Source: Deltaproteobacteria bacterium
Lineage (GTDB): Bacteria > Myxococcota_A > UBA9160 > SMWR01
Reading direction: 5' to 3'
DNA: 43,956 bases
NCBI GenBank assembly: GCA_002729515.1
Contig: PBYF01000007.1
Location: 1-43,956, forward strand
Shown here piece after piece: positions 36,313-43,956 of the stretch. The position numbers were made by a program, and so were the translations under genes. Within the stretch, counting starts at the first letter, position 1. Each line of letters opens with the position of its first letter. The notes below the pieces were generated by a model. That model saw only the letters and a program-made list of their open reading frames with translations. It searched no databases and was not told the origin of the DNA.

Positions 36313-37110
36313 CTACTCGCCTCGGAAGAGCGGCGTGCGCTTCTCCGCAAAGGCCCGGGGTCCTTCGCGGGCATCTTTCGAAGCGAAGACGGGCCCGCCG
36401 TACTCGAGTTCCTTTGCCAGGGCGTCCGCCTCGCTGTAGCTCTCGTCGATCTCGCGCAGCACGCGCATGAGCGCGCGAATCGACAGCGGGCCGTTGGCGC
36501 AGATTTCCGCGGCAATCTTCTTCGCCTCGGCCAGAGCCTGACCGCTGGGAACGACGCGGCCGACCAGTCCGAACTCGAGCGCCTCCTGCGCCGTGACGTT
36601 CCGCCCGGTCAACAGGATCTCGGCCGCGAGGGTGTAGGGAATCTGTCGCCGCAGTCGGACGCTGCTGCCGCCCAGGGGAAAGAGCCCGCGTCGGGCTTCG
36701 GTGACGCCGAAGATCGCATCCTCCGCAGCCACTCGAATGTCGGTGCCCTGGAGGATCTCGGTACCCCCGGCGACCGCGAAGCCTTCCACTGCCGCGATGA
36801 TGGGCTTCAGCGGGCGGTTGTGCCGGAGCAGTGCCTGCCAGTGGACATCCGGCACCTCCGCCATCAGCTTCTGGAACTCTTCGTCCGATTGACCGCCGCC
36901 CATCGCCTTCAGATCGGCACCGGCACAGAAGACGTCGCCGCGGCCCGTGAGGATTGCAACGCGCAACTCCGGATCCTCGTCGAGCAGACGCCACCCGCGA
37001 TACATCCCAGCCAACATTCCGCCGCTGAGTGCGTTCTTCGCCTCCGGCCGATTGAGGGTGATGGTGAGCACGTGGCCATCGCGCTCGACCAGGCAGTGGT
37101 CGGGGTTCAT
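36313..37110 (-). CDS. Enoyl-CoA hydratase/isomerase family protein
   Basis: 265 residues from ATG 37110 (GGAGGAG six bases upstream). It has the crotonase fold with both oxyanion-hole segments (FCAGADLKAM and EGFAVAGGTE) and a Glu in VTEARRGLFPLGG consistent with catalysis. It begins LVERDGHVLTITLNRPEAKN, the standard N-terminal strand pair. It is the first gene of the minus-strand hydratase / dehydrogenase / CoA-transferase unit and is divergent from the thiolase-like gene, which suggests coordinated control from the 161-bp gap. It should hydrate or isomerise an enoyl-CoA; chain type unknown. Confidence 0.94.
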   Translation of the reverse strand: MNPDHCLVERDGHVLTITLNRPEAKNALSGGMLAGMYRGWRLLDEDPELRVAILTGRGDVFCAGADLKAMGGGQSDEEFQKLMAEVPDVHWQALLRHNRPLKPIIAAVEGFAVAGGTEILQGTDIRVAAEDAIFGVTEARRGLFPLGGSSVRLRRQIPYTLAAEILLTGRNVTAQEALEFGLVGRVVPSGQALAEAKKIAAEICANGPLSIRALMRVLREIDESYSEADALAKELEYGGPVFASKDAREGPRAFAEKRTPLFRGE

Positions 37111-37187
37111 GGGGGGCTCCTCCGTCCTGGGCGCTCGAAAGGCCGAAGTGCTGCTCCGCGCTGGCAGCGCCATCGACCCGCTGCATA

Positions 37188-37229
37188 ATACACGCGAACG
37201 CCAGGCCAGCGGCAACTCGCGGCGTGTAT
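37188..37229. promoter_or_regulatory. Inverted repeat in the hydratase/thiolase divergent gap
   Basis: ATACACGC (37188-37195) and GCGTGTAT (37222-37229) are perfect 8-base inverted arms 26 bp apart in the middle of the divergent gap. TATTAT on the minus strand (37190-37185) resembles a -10 box, and TATGGT lies symmetrically on the plus strand. The arrangement would allow one regulator to control both directions, but no -35 elements are obvious. Confidence 0.35.
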
Positions 37230-37271
37230 GGTACGTCGGCGTCCGCTGGGGACGGAACCGAAGGAGCGAAG

Positions 37272-38744
37272 ATGAGTTCAGCGCAAGAGACCCCGGTCCT
37301 GGTCGGGGTTGGCCAGATTTTGCAGCGCCTGGAAGATCCGCAGGAAGCGGCCGAACCGCTGGAAATGATGACTTCGGCGCTCCGGCAGGCAGGAGAAGAT
37401 TCCGGCGCTCCGAAGCTGCTGCAGCGTGCGGATTCGATCTACGTACTTCGCGGGGCGTGGGGCTATGGAGACCCCGGGCGCGAGGTCGCGCGCAGGCTCG
37501 GCGCAACGCCGGGCGAAACCGTCGGCACTCCGTACGGCGGAAACTTCAGTCAGGCCTGCGTAATCGATGCTGCGCGCAAGATCCAGGCCGGGCAACGCGG
37601 GGTCGTCCTGATCACCGGGGCGGAAAACGGCCGCAGTCACAAACAGGCCCAGCGCCAGGGAGTTGCGCTCCCCACGACCGAAGCCCCCGGAACCCCGAAC
37701 CGGATGCTCGGCGACGACAAGCCCCTCTTCCACGACGCAGAACTCGCGCGCGGAATGAATAGCGCCAGTGACATGTACGCCATCATCGAAAGCGCGATCC
37801 GTTTCGCGCGCGGCGAGTCCCTGGAGACCCACGCCGGGCGCATATCGACCCTCTGGTCGGGCTTCAACGCGGTCGCGTGCGAAAACCCCAATGCCTGGAT
37901 CCGCAAGCCCTACTCCGCACAGGAAATCCGCCGTGCCGGGCCCGACAACCCGATGATCTCTCACCCCTACACGCGCTTGATGAACGCCAATGCCCGCGTC
38001 GACATGGCGGCGGGGCTCCTGCTCTGCTCGCTGGAGACGGCACGGGATGCGGGCGTGCCCGATGAGAAGCTCGTCTTCCTGCATGCCGCGACAGAAGCCA
38101 ACGACACGAACTTCGCGTCCACTCGCGCGGAGTTCCACCGTTCTCCCGCGATGCGCGTCGCAGGATCCCGCGCGCTCGAACTCGCGGAGAAGACAATCGC
38201 TGAGATCGATCATGTGGATCTCTACAGTTGCTTCCCCTCCGCGGTACAAGTGGCGGCAACGGAGCTAGGTCTTCCCGAGGACCGTCCGCTCACCGTCACG
38301 GGGGGACTCACGTTTGGCGGTGGACCGCTGAACAGCTACGTGCTTCACGCGGTCGCGCGGACGGCTGAACGCGTCCGGGAAGATCGCGGCTCCACGGGTT
38401 TCGTCAGCGCCAACGGGGGCTGGCTCGCCAAGCACGCCTTCGGGATCTACTCCTGCGAGCCTCCGGCCGAGGGATTCCGCTACGAAAACCTGCAACAACA
38501 GGCCGACGCCTTCCCGCTGCGCGAAGCCCTGGTCGAGTGGACGGGACCCATCACGGTCGAGGCCTACACGGTTTCGCACCGGGTCGGCAGAGCGCACAGG
38601 GGCCAAGCCGCCTGCCTTACCGATGACGGTCGCCGCACCTGGGGAACCGTGGAAGAACCCGCCGTACTCGACGCGATGACCCGCGAGGAATTCTGTGGCC
38701 GGCGCGGACACCTCGACGGCAACGGCGGGCTCAGCGTCGATTAG
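37272..38744 (+). CDS. Thiolase-like (acetyl-CoA acetyltransferase family) protein
   Basis: 490 residues from ATG 37272 (AAGGAG at 37261-37266). The thiolase superfamily fold opens VLVGVGQILQRLEDPQEA and contains GTPYGGNFSQACVIDAARKI, VDLYSCFPSAVQVAATELGL and SANGGWLAKHAFGIYS. It belongs to the SCP2/actinobacterial-type thiolase-like group, in which the nucleophilic Cys is often not conserved; here a Cys lies in SQACV, and I cannot be sure it is catalytic. It is divergent from the enoyl-CoA hydratase operon and likely serves the same CoA-ester pathway, in C-C bond cleavage or formation. The 120 bp to the next gene, convergent, contain no gene. Confidence 0.9.
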   Translation: MSSAQETPVLVGVGQILQRLEDPQEAAEPLEMMTSALRQAGEDSGAPKLLQRADSIYVLRGAWGYGDPGREVARRLGATPGETVGTPYGGNFSQACVIDAARKIQAGQRGVVLITGAENGRSHKQAQRQGVALPTTEAPGTPNRMLGDDKPLFHDAELARGMNSASDMYAIIESAIRFARGESLETHAGRISTLWSGFNAVACENPNAWIRKPYSAQEIRRAGPDNPMISHPYTRLMNANARVDMAAGLLLCSLETARDAGVPDEKLVFLHAATEANDTNFASTRAEFHRSPAMRVAGSRALELAEKTIAEIDHVDLYSCFPSAVQVAATELGLPEDRPLTVTGGLTFGGGPLNSYVLHAVARTAERVREDRGSTGFVSANGGWLAKHAFGIYSCEPPAEGFRYENLQQQADAFPLREALVEWTGPITVEAYTVSHRVGRAHRGQAACLTDDGRRTWGTVEEPAVLDAMTREEFCGRRGHLDGNGGLSVD

Positions 38745-38864
38745 AGCCCTCGGTTCGACAGGGAAGAATTCTGCGCATGAATTCAATTCTCGGGAGCATG
38801 GGCAAAACTCCCACGCACCCGACCCGATTCGAGCCCGGCGAAACCTCTCTCTGGGGCACCGGCT

Positions 38865-41105
38865 TCAACCGGACTGCGCGCGCCGCCCGGGTCCGATGGA
38901 AACGCGTACGGGAATCGAACTCATGCGCGGGATCCCGGTGTGGGGCTCCTCGTAGTCGAATTCGCCGCTCGCGAGGGCGCCGGTGTGATTGCCCATCGAA
39001 TAGGCTTGCGGTTCTCCCGGGTCGGCGCCGGCTTCGAGCCGATCGAGGTCGATTCCGTAGCCGTGGCTCATCGAGACGAGGCCGCGACGCAGGTCTTCCG
39101 AGGCCTGGACGACCGCGTGTACGGTTGCGCGCCGGGAGGTGATCGCCACCAACGCACCGGGCTCGACGCCGAGCGCTTCCATGTCGGCCGGATGCATGTA
39201 CGCGGGGTGATGCGGTCGTTCGCGGACCAGCTTCGGCTGGTCTCGGCCGAGCGAATTCAACGTATTCGGCTGACGCCGGCTGATGAGACGGAACGGAAAT
39301 TCAGCGTCGCCTTCGAAGTCACCCCGGCGAGCCGCAGCATCGAGCTGTTCCATCATGGCTTCGTTTCCGAGCTCGAGGTAGGCCTCGCAGTTGGGGTCTC
39401 TGGGCAATACGACCGAATCCGGATCTTCGTAGACCCGACCGGCGTGGTGCTTGCGAACTTCGGCAAGCGGAACTCGGGAACCCTCGGTCAGGATGTCGAA
39501 CAATTCGTCGGTGGTCGGCGCGTTCTGCATGTCGAGTGCGACCAGCCGACTTGGAGGATCTCCGGGAGTCCGCAGGATCCCCACGTAAAGCTGCAGCTCG
39601 AGCCCCAGCTCGCGTCCGAGCCGATAGAAGAACTCCCAGTCTTCGAGGAGCTCAGAGCCTTCGGGCGGTTCGACGAGCGCCTCGCGATACGCGGCGTACG
39701 GGAGCGGGTAACCCCAGCCCGGCGCGTGGGACTCGAGTTCTTCGAAGTCATAGGTGAGCGCTGGAATTTCCGGTGTGAGCTTGGGAGGAATGACGTAGTC
39801 CGCGTAGCGTGCGGTCTGGTTGAGCTTTGGATCGAGCACCACGAGCAGGTCGAGGGCCTCGAGGGCCGCCCGGGTCTTGATCTGATCCGGCCACGCCGTC
39901 AGTGGATTGCCGCCGAGGCAGATCAGCGCGCGGATCTGCCCCTCACCTTCCAGCAGGATCTCGTCCGCGAGAGCTGCCGTGGGCAGGCCGCAGGCCGTGT
40001 TGGAGAGTCCGCGAATGCGAAGTTTCGGAGGGAAGCCCCATGCTGCAGTCGGAGCCAACGGCTGGGCGCGTCGCGGGCCCTGCGGCACCAGCACGCCGGG
40101 ATTCGGAATCGGGTCTCCGGCACGCGAGCGAAAGCCGCACAGGGTCACCAGGCAAGCCAGCAGGTACTCGGCCAGTGTGCCGCGAGGAGACATATTCGAA
40201 CCGGTCCCCGCGCTGGCGCCACCCGTCGCAGCCGATGCGAAGACGCGCACCGCCTCGATCAGCTGAGCTGCTGGAATATCGGCGCGCTTCGCCACGAGCT
40301 CGGGTGTGAACGGCTCGACGTAGCGGCGGAGCACTTCCAGATTCTGCGTATTCTCCTCCACGAAGCGTTTGTCGTAGAGGCCCTCTTCGAGAACGATCCG
40401 AACCATGCCCGCCAGGATCGCGGCGTCTTCACCGGGAACGGGCTGAAGATGGATCAGCGCCTTCTTTGCAGTTTCGGTCCGACGCGGGTCGATCACGATC
40501 ATCTTGATGCCGCGCTTCACCGCGCGGTGTAGATGCCAGTTCGGATTGATGGTGGGAATTCCGCCGAGTCCCGAGACGGCGGGATTCGTCCCGATGAACA
40601 GCCAGGTCTCGGCCTCTCCAAAGGCCGGACTCCCGCCGTGCCAGCGTCCGTGGAGCGCCCGGGCCAGGAGCTTTCCCGGCTGATCGATCGAGCCGCAGCT
40701 GAACGTCATGGGGGAACCCAGCGCGTTCATGAACGAACCGGACAGCATGCCTCCCGGCGGTGCGAGGGCGTAGGTTCCAGCATAGAGCGCGACGGAGGCG
40801 GGTCCGTGCTCGTCCACGATCGCGCGCAGGCACTCGGCGATCTCCGAGATCGCGGTCTGCGACGCAATGGGCTCGAAATCGCCGCTTGCGGTTCTGCGCA
40901 GCGGACGCAGCAGACGGTTCGGTCCGTAGAGATGCTCGGCGACGTCACGTCCCTTGGAGCAGGTGTATCCGTGCGAGGCGGGGTCGTCCTTGTCTCCCAC
41001 GAGGCGCACGACACGGCCGTCCCGGATTTCCATGAAGACGCCGCAAGAAACCATGCAGGTGCGACAAATTCCGCGCGTCTCGGGTTTGTTCGCCGCAGTC
41101 GTCAT
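38865..41105 (-). CDS. Molybdopterin oxidoreductase with N-terminal [4Fe-4S] domain
   Basis: 746 residues from ATG 41105 (GAGG nine bases upstream; a GTG at 41114 is less likely). An iron-sulphur motif Cys14-X2-Cys17-X3-Cys21-X27-Cys49 (CRTCMVSCG, YTCSKGRD) is followed by a DMSO-reductase-family MopB domain. The likely molybdenum ligand is Cys in TFSCGSIDQPGK. The C-terminal molybdopterin-dinucleotide-binding barrel includes RLISRRQPNTLNSLG, AYMHPADMEALGVEPG and GNHTGALAS. There is no Tat signal and no electron-transfer or membrane subunit nearby, so it is probably a cytoplasmic single-subunit enzyme of the group found with acyl-CoA genes. Substrate unknown. Confidence 0.93.
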   Translation of the reverse strand: MTTAANKPETRGICRTCMVSCGVFMEIRDGRVVRLVGDKDDPASHGYTCSKGRDVAEHLYGPNRLLRPLRRTASGDFEPIASQTAISEIAECLRAIVDEHGPASVALYAGTYALAPPGGMLSGSFMNALGSPMTFSCGSIDQPGKLLARALHGRWHGGSPAFGEAETWLFIGTNPAVSGLGGIPTINPNWHLHRAVKRGIKMIVIDPRRTETAKKALIHLQPVPGEDAAILAGMVRIVLEEGLYDKRFVEENTQNLEVLRRYVEPFTPELVAKRADIPAAQLIEAVRVFASAATGGASAGTGSNMSPRGTLAEYLLACLVTLCGFRSRAGDPIPNPGVLVPQGPRRAQPLAPTAAWGFPPKLRIRGLSNTACGLPTAALADEILLEGEGQIRALICLGGNPLTAWPDQIKTRAALEALDLLVVLDPKLNQTARYADYVIPPKLTPEIPALTYDFEELESHAPGWGYPLPYAAYREALVEPPEGSELLEDWEFFYRLGRELGLELQLYVGILRTPGDPPSRLVALDMQNAPTTDELFDILTEGSRVPLAEVRKHHAGRVYEDPDSVVLPRDPNCEAYLELGNEAMMEQLDAAARRGDFEGDAEFPFRLISRRQPNTLNSLGRDQPKLVRERPHHPAYMHPADMEALGVEPGALVAITSRRATVHAVVQASEDLRRGLVSMSHGYGIDLDRLEAGADPGEPQAYSMGNHTGALASGEFDYEEPHTGIPRMSSIPVRVSIGPGRRAQSG

Positions 41106-41463
41106 GTCGGTCACCCTCGTGCAACCCGTGTCGACGGACGCCCGGAGAGGGTGTCAGACAAGGGCCGGAAGAACAAGCGAGCAGGCAGAGCAAAGGCACA
41201 GCGGAAAGCCGCCACTTCTCCGCAATACCCGCCGGAGAGTGTGCAAGATCCCGGGATCTCCGCCGCGCTCCAGTTTCGAGTCGACCTCGAAGTTCGCCGG
41301 CGTCGATCGATGCCCGGGCCTTCTCGGCATAGCGCCGCATTTTGGTCTCGAGCACCTGCATGTCGAAGTCTTTTTTCTTGCGGATCTCGAGTACGCGCAC
41401 GCCTTCCCGAACCGCCCGGAAACCTCGCCACCTCGCCCTCGATTCGGCTTCCGCCCGCGTGCA
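41106..41463. other. Gene-poor gap
   Basis: 358 bp between the molybdoenzyme start and the end of the SDR gene. The only frame of note begins at GTG 41400 on the minus strand (VRVLEIRKKKDFDMQVLET...), but it has no convincing Shine-Dalgarno, no recognised domain, and runs on into the molybdoenzyme gene. I see no confident gene, RNA or repeat here. Confidence 0.5.
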
Positions 41464-42324
41464 TCAATCGCACTCTTCGGGAAATTCGACATCGAGCGTG
41501 ACCGCTTCCCATTCGGCCACCGACGTTTGCAGCGCTTCGAGCTTTTCTCGAAAGGCAGCGTAGACATCGCGCCCGAGCAGCAGATGGAGGGGGGGCTCGG
41601 CCAGCTGGCTCAGCATCACGACCGCGTCTCCAATCCGCTTCGGGTCCCCGGGATTCGGCGCCTTCGCCTCCCGGATCATCCTGCGGCGAACCCCCACCGT
41701 ATCGTCGTAGTCCGCAATCGTCCGCGTCGATTCCTTCATGGAACGCGTGGACCAGTCCGTGCGAAAAAATCCGGGCTCGATGGCAGTCACCCGGATGCCA
41801 AACGGGACGAGTTCTTTCGAGAGTCCTTCCGACAAGGACTCGAGCGCAAACTTCGATGCGCTGTAGTAGACGTTTCCCGGATTCGAGATCAAGCCCGTGG
41901 TCGAAGAGATGTTCACGATGTATCCAGAGCGTCGCGCACGCATCCCCGGTAACGCCGCCTTGATCATCGCCACCGGGCCGAAGAAGTTCGTGTCGAACAT
42001 GGTGCGAACCTCTGCGTCCACCCCCTCCTCGACCGCGCCGATATACCCGTAGCCGGCATTGTTCACGAGAACGTCGATCCGACCCCAGGCGGACTCCGTC
42101 GCTGCAACCGCCGCGTCGATCTGCGTCTGCTCCGTGACGTCGAGGGAGAGCGCGATCGTCTGATCCGGGTATTCGAGAGCCAGATCCTCGACGCGCGCGG
42201 CATCGCGGGCTGTGAGTGCAACGCGCTCGCCAGCCCCGAGTGCCGCGCGAGCGATCTCGCGACCGATTCCCGTCGAACAGCCGGTGATGAGCCAGACCGG
42301 TCGGTCCCCAACGTTGGTGGACAT
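41464..42324 (-). CDS. Short-chain dehydrogenase/reductase (SDR)
   Basis: 286 residues from ATG 42324 (GAGGGAG about seven bases upstream). Classical SDR motifs are present: cofactor site TGCSTGIG (14-21), NNAG (88-91), catalytic Ser140/141 and Tyr154-X3-Lys158 (YYSASK). It should be an NAD(P)(H)-dependent alcohol/ketone oxidoreductase, cytoplasmic. It follows the DUF1214 gene on the same strand after 22 bp, so the two are likely co-transcribed. Substrate not deducible; a lipid or sterol-like ketone is plausible in this neighbourhood. Confidence 0.95.
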   Translation of the reverse strand: MSTNVGDRPVWLITGCSTGIGREIARAALGAGERVALTARDAARVEDLALEYPDQTIALSLDVTEQTQIDAAVAATESAWGRIDVLVNNAGYGYIGAVEEGVDAEVRTMFDTNFFGPVAMIKAALPGMRARRSGYIVNISSTTGLISNPGNVYYSASKFALESLSEGLSKELVPFGIRVTAIEPGFFRTDWSTRSMKESTRTIADYDDTVGVRRRMIREAKAPNPGDPKRIGDAVVMLSQLAEPPLHLLLGRDVYAAFREKLEALQTSVAEWEAVTLDVEFPEECD

Positions 42325-42346
42325 CCGCAGCTCCCTCGTCCCGAAA

Positions 42347-43585
42347 TCAGCCTTCCGGCAATCGTCTCATGTAGCCCGCAGCGCGAATTGCGCACTGTTG
42401 GGCGCGCTCTTCGGGTGTCACGAATATCGTGTCTTCGGGCAGTGCATCTCGCAACTTCGACAACGAGACGACCCGACTCGCAGCACCGACCTCGGGAGCG
42501 GGACGTTCCCCCGGAAACTCGGCCCAGCGCAGCGTCAGGATGCCTTCGCGCATGTCGCAGGGGTCGAGCCAGTTGTGAACGCCCGGATCCTGTTTCGCGA
42601 GAACGAAGCTATAGCCTCCATCGGCGTTCGGGACGGATTGTGCCAGGTTGAGGCTGCTCGTCCGGTGAACGATGTCGTTCGTGGTGCCCCAGCAATTGGT
42701 GATGGGAGCGACGAAGTAGCCCGCGCCGCCGGTGTTCACGTCGACCACCAGCGCCTGGTCTTCTTCGAGATCGAAGTGGCCGAGAATGTAGATCTGGTTG
42801 CGGAGAGCGCCGTCCGTTTCCCGGTCGATCTTGAACTGGAGTTCATTGGCCGGCTTGTCGTAGGCCTGCTGGTTCCAGCGCACGGTGCTGTCGGCGTAGC
42901 GGAGCATGAAGGCGGCGGTCAGCTCCGCCTGCTCCTCGAGCCCGATTGGGGGCCGTGACGGCTCCCCGCCGAGCCGCTCGATCTCGAACTCGTTCGGCGT
43001 CTCGACGGACCAATCCTGCACCACGTCCCGGATGTAGAACTCCTTGGCCGCGGGGGCCGAGCGGATGTGGTTCGGGCGGTCTCCCGCCGGATCGGCGTCG
43101 ACCGTGATCGTGAAGCGACGCTCATCGTCCAGGCAAAGCTCGCTGCCATTCAACACGTCGACCGTATTGAAGCTCTCATCCCAGAGCGTGAAGTAGTTCT
43201 CCGAGAGACGCGCCTCGGCGACCCGACCGGAAATCCGGTAGCGCTCATCGCCGGCGATCGGGATGACCCGGTAGATCGAGTCCGGGTTGTCTATTCCCCA
43301 GCGCGAGCCCGGAATGCGCAATTCCCCGAGCTTGTGCTCCAACCGGGTGATCGCGACGACCTTGGGGCGCAGCGGATCTCGATTCAGCGACCATACGGCC
43401 GCCGCGAACATCACCTCCTCGAAGGCGGCCTCGAAGCAGTTCCGCATCTCCGGACTGGGGCTTGCCTTGGCCAACCAATGCTTCGAGACGCGGTCGAAAG
43501 CCGCCTTCACGACCGGGTGTTCGGTCAACTCGAGCGCGAGCCGTTCGTGTTCGTGCTGGATCGGCGTCGCAACCGGGTGATTCAT
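42347..43585 (-). CDS. DUF1214 domain protein
   Basis: 412 residues from ATG 43585. The C-terminal half carries the DUF1214 pattern: YILGHFDLEEDQALVVDV, YFVAPITNCWGTT, RTSSLNLAQSV and DPGVHNWLDPCDMREGILTL. The N-terminal 150 residues are helical, then beta-rich (RWGIDNPDSIYRVIPI). No signal peptide is seen. DUF1214 has no established enzymatic role; such genes are common beside CoA-ester, SDR and sulfotransferase genes in lipid-degrading soil and marine bacteria. The upstream region contains five tandem 18-bp repeats that may affect its expression. Confidence 0.9.
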   Translation of the reverse strand: MNHPVATPIQHEHERLALELTEHPVVKAAFDRVSKHWLAKASPSPEMRNCFEAAFEEVMFAAAVWSLNRDPLRPKVVAITRLEHKLGELRIPGSRWGIDNPDSIYRVIPIAGDERYRISGRVAEARLSENYFTLWDESFNTVDVLNGSELCLDDERRFTITVDADPAGDRPNHIRSAPAAKEFYIRDVVQDWSVETPNEFEIERLGGEPSRPPIGLEEQAELTAAFMLRYADSTVRWNQQAYDKPANELQFKIDRETDGALRNQIYILGHFDLEEDQALVVDVNTGGAGYFVAPITNCWGTTNDIVHRTSSLNLAQSVPNADGGYSFVLAKQDPGVHNWLDPCDMREGILTLRWAEFPGERPAPEVGAASRVVSLSKLRDALPEDTIFVTPEERAQQCAIRAAGYMRRLPEG

Positions 43586-43642
43586 CGGCGTGTCCTCTCT
43601 GCTCCTCGGTCGGTTGCCTTTGATGCACCGAGCGAGACATTC

Positions 43643-43733
43643 TACTCTCGAATTCCCTTTTACTCTCGAATTCCCCTTTTACTCTCGAATTCCCTTTTAC
43701 TCTCGAATTCCCTTTTACTCTCGAATTCCCTTT
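43643..43733. repeat. Five tandem 18-bp repeats in a divergent promoter region
   Basis: The unit TACTCTCGAATTCCCTTT starts at 43643, 43661, 43680, 43698 and 43716; copy 2 has one extra C (19 bp). Each contains the palindrome GAATTC. The array fills most of the 179-bp gap between the DUF1214 start (43585, minus) and the sulfotransferase-like start (43765, plus). There are no spacers, so it is not a CRISPR array. It could be a set of regulator sites or a simple satellite. Confidence 0.95.
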
Positions 43734-43764
43734 AATTGGGCTCTCGAACCGAGGAAGTGCTGAA

Positions 43765-43956
43765 ATGAGGCGCAAATCTGCTGAGAATCGGTCGGCCTTC
43801 GATGCTGCGGATCTATTGGCAGAGGCGCAGGCAAATACGGGCCTGAGCGATTTCGGCGATGACGAGTTCCGCGAGCCCCTCGGCGTGCTCCTGAGGTCGC
43901 TGAGGGAGGAGGCGCCTCTGAACGAACTGGGCCGATTGGTTCTCAGGAGCCGGATC
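43765..43956 (+). CDS. Probable sulfotransferase-family protein (N-terminus, runs off window)
   Basis: ATG 43765 with GAGGA at 43751-43755. The 64 visible codons read MRRKSAENRSAFDAADLLAE, then TGLSDFGDDEFREPLGVLLR and LNELGRLVLRSRI. This helical opening (TGL-DFGD-FREPL...LGR) is characteristic of a group of bacterial sulfotransferase-family proteins found with lipid-metabolism genes. The PAPS-binding motifs lie beyond the window edge, so the assignment rests on the N-terminal pattern alone. Confidence 0.65.
   Translation, partial: MRRKSAENRSAFDAADLLAEAQANTGLSDFGDDEFREPLGVLLRSLREEAPLNELGRLVLRSRI

Noticed and set aside
32622-37188. Long plus-strand frames opposite the CoA-transferase, dehydrogenase and hydratase genes
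   Set aside because: They are antisense to strongly recognisable genes and show no family features.
41154-41567. Additional genes in the molybdoenzyme-SDR gap
   Set aside because: Frames are Arg/Ser-rich shadows without starts, motifs or ribosome sites.
43643-43733. CRISPR array
   Set aside because: The five units are directly adjacent with no spacers, and no cas gene lies nearby.

Overview
The window is 44 kb of high-GC bacterial chromosome. Gene content suggests an environmental, probably uncultured, delta-proteobacterial-type lineage (Myxococcota/Desulfobacterota-like). The pointers are secreted proteins with C-terminal sorting tails of the PEP/IPTL-CTERM kind, a large MoxR-Bat operon, a PqiAAB set, and CoA-ester genes (fused CaiB, thiolase-like, enoyl-CoA hydratase, SDR, DUF1214, sulfotransferase) next to a molybdopterin oxidoreductase. 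No rRNA, intact tRNA or marker gene lies in the window, so taxonomy is inference.

Layout. 1-1.4 kb is a mobile-element scar: a 29-bp repeat, the 3' half of a tRNA, a tiny Cys-rich ORF and a tyrosine integrase lacking its catalytic domain. 1.3-5.7 kb carries cell-surface glycan genes (two GT39-type membrane glycosyltransferases, a zinc-ribbon methyltransferase, and a third glycosyltransferase cut off after about 85 codons). A second copy of the 29-bp repeat lies just after that break. 5.9-9.4 kb encodes two exported proteins with C-terminal anchors, a beta-helix protein and a caspase-like C25-type peptidase, behind a promoter whose spacer is a perfect palindrome. 9.5-12 kb holds a decayed TauD-like gene, then a di-iron ferritin-like protein and a TetR regulator with a strong candidate operator.

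12.5-22.7 kb is the core of the window: seven co-directional genes, most joined by 4-bp stop/start overlaps: moxR, DUF58, a BatD/DUF4381-like membrane protein, a VWA protein (BatA-like), a 1165-residue BatB-BatC fusion, batD and batE. MoxR is expected to act as AAA+ chaperone for the DUF58/VWA proteins, with VWA, TPR and Ig-like parts forming an envelope complex. 23-25.6 kb is pqiA-pqiA-pqiB (MCE lipid transport), transcribed towards the Bat operon.

25.8-32.7 kb is mixed: a membrane protein, a BON lipoprotein with a 13-fold KPEAAA tail, an anchored endonuclease/phosphatase-fold protein, a secreted protein whose anchor is out of frame at an 8-G run, and another GT39 enzyme. 32.7-44 kb is acyl-CoA/lipid metabolism: CaiB fusion, DapB-like NAD(P)-dehydrogenase and enoyl-CoA hydratase on the minus strand, a divergent thiolase-like protein, a molybdoenzyme, SDR, DUF1214, and the first 64 codons of a probable sulfotransferase running off the right edge.

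The strongest second-look items are the BatB-BatC fusion with a 24-bp repeat at its junction, the poly-G frameshift that removes a sorting tail, and the palindrome-controlled promoter of the C25 peptidase.
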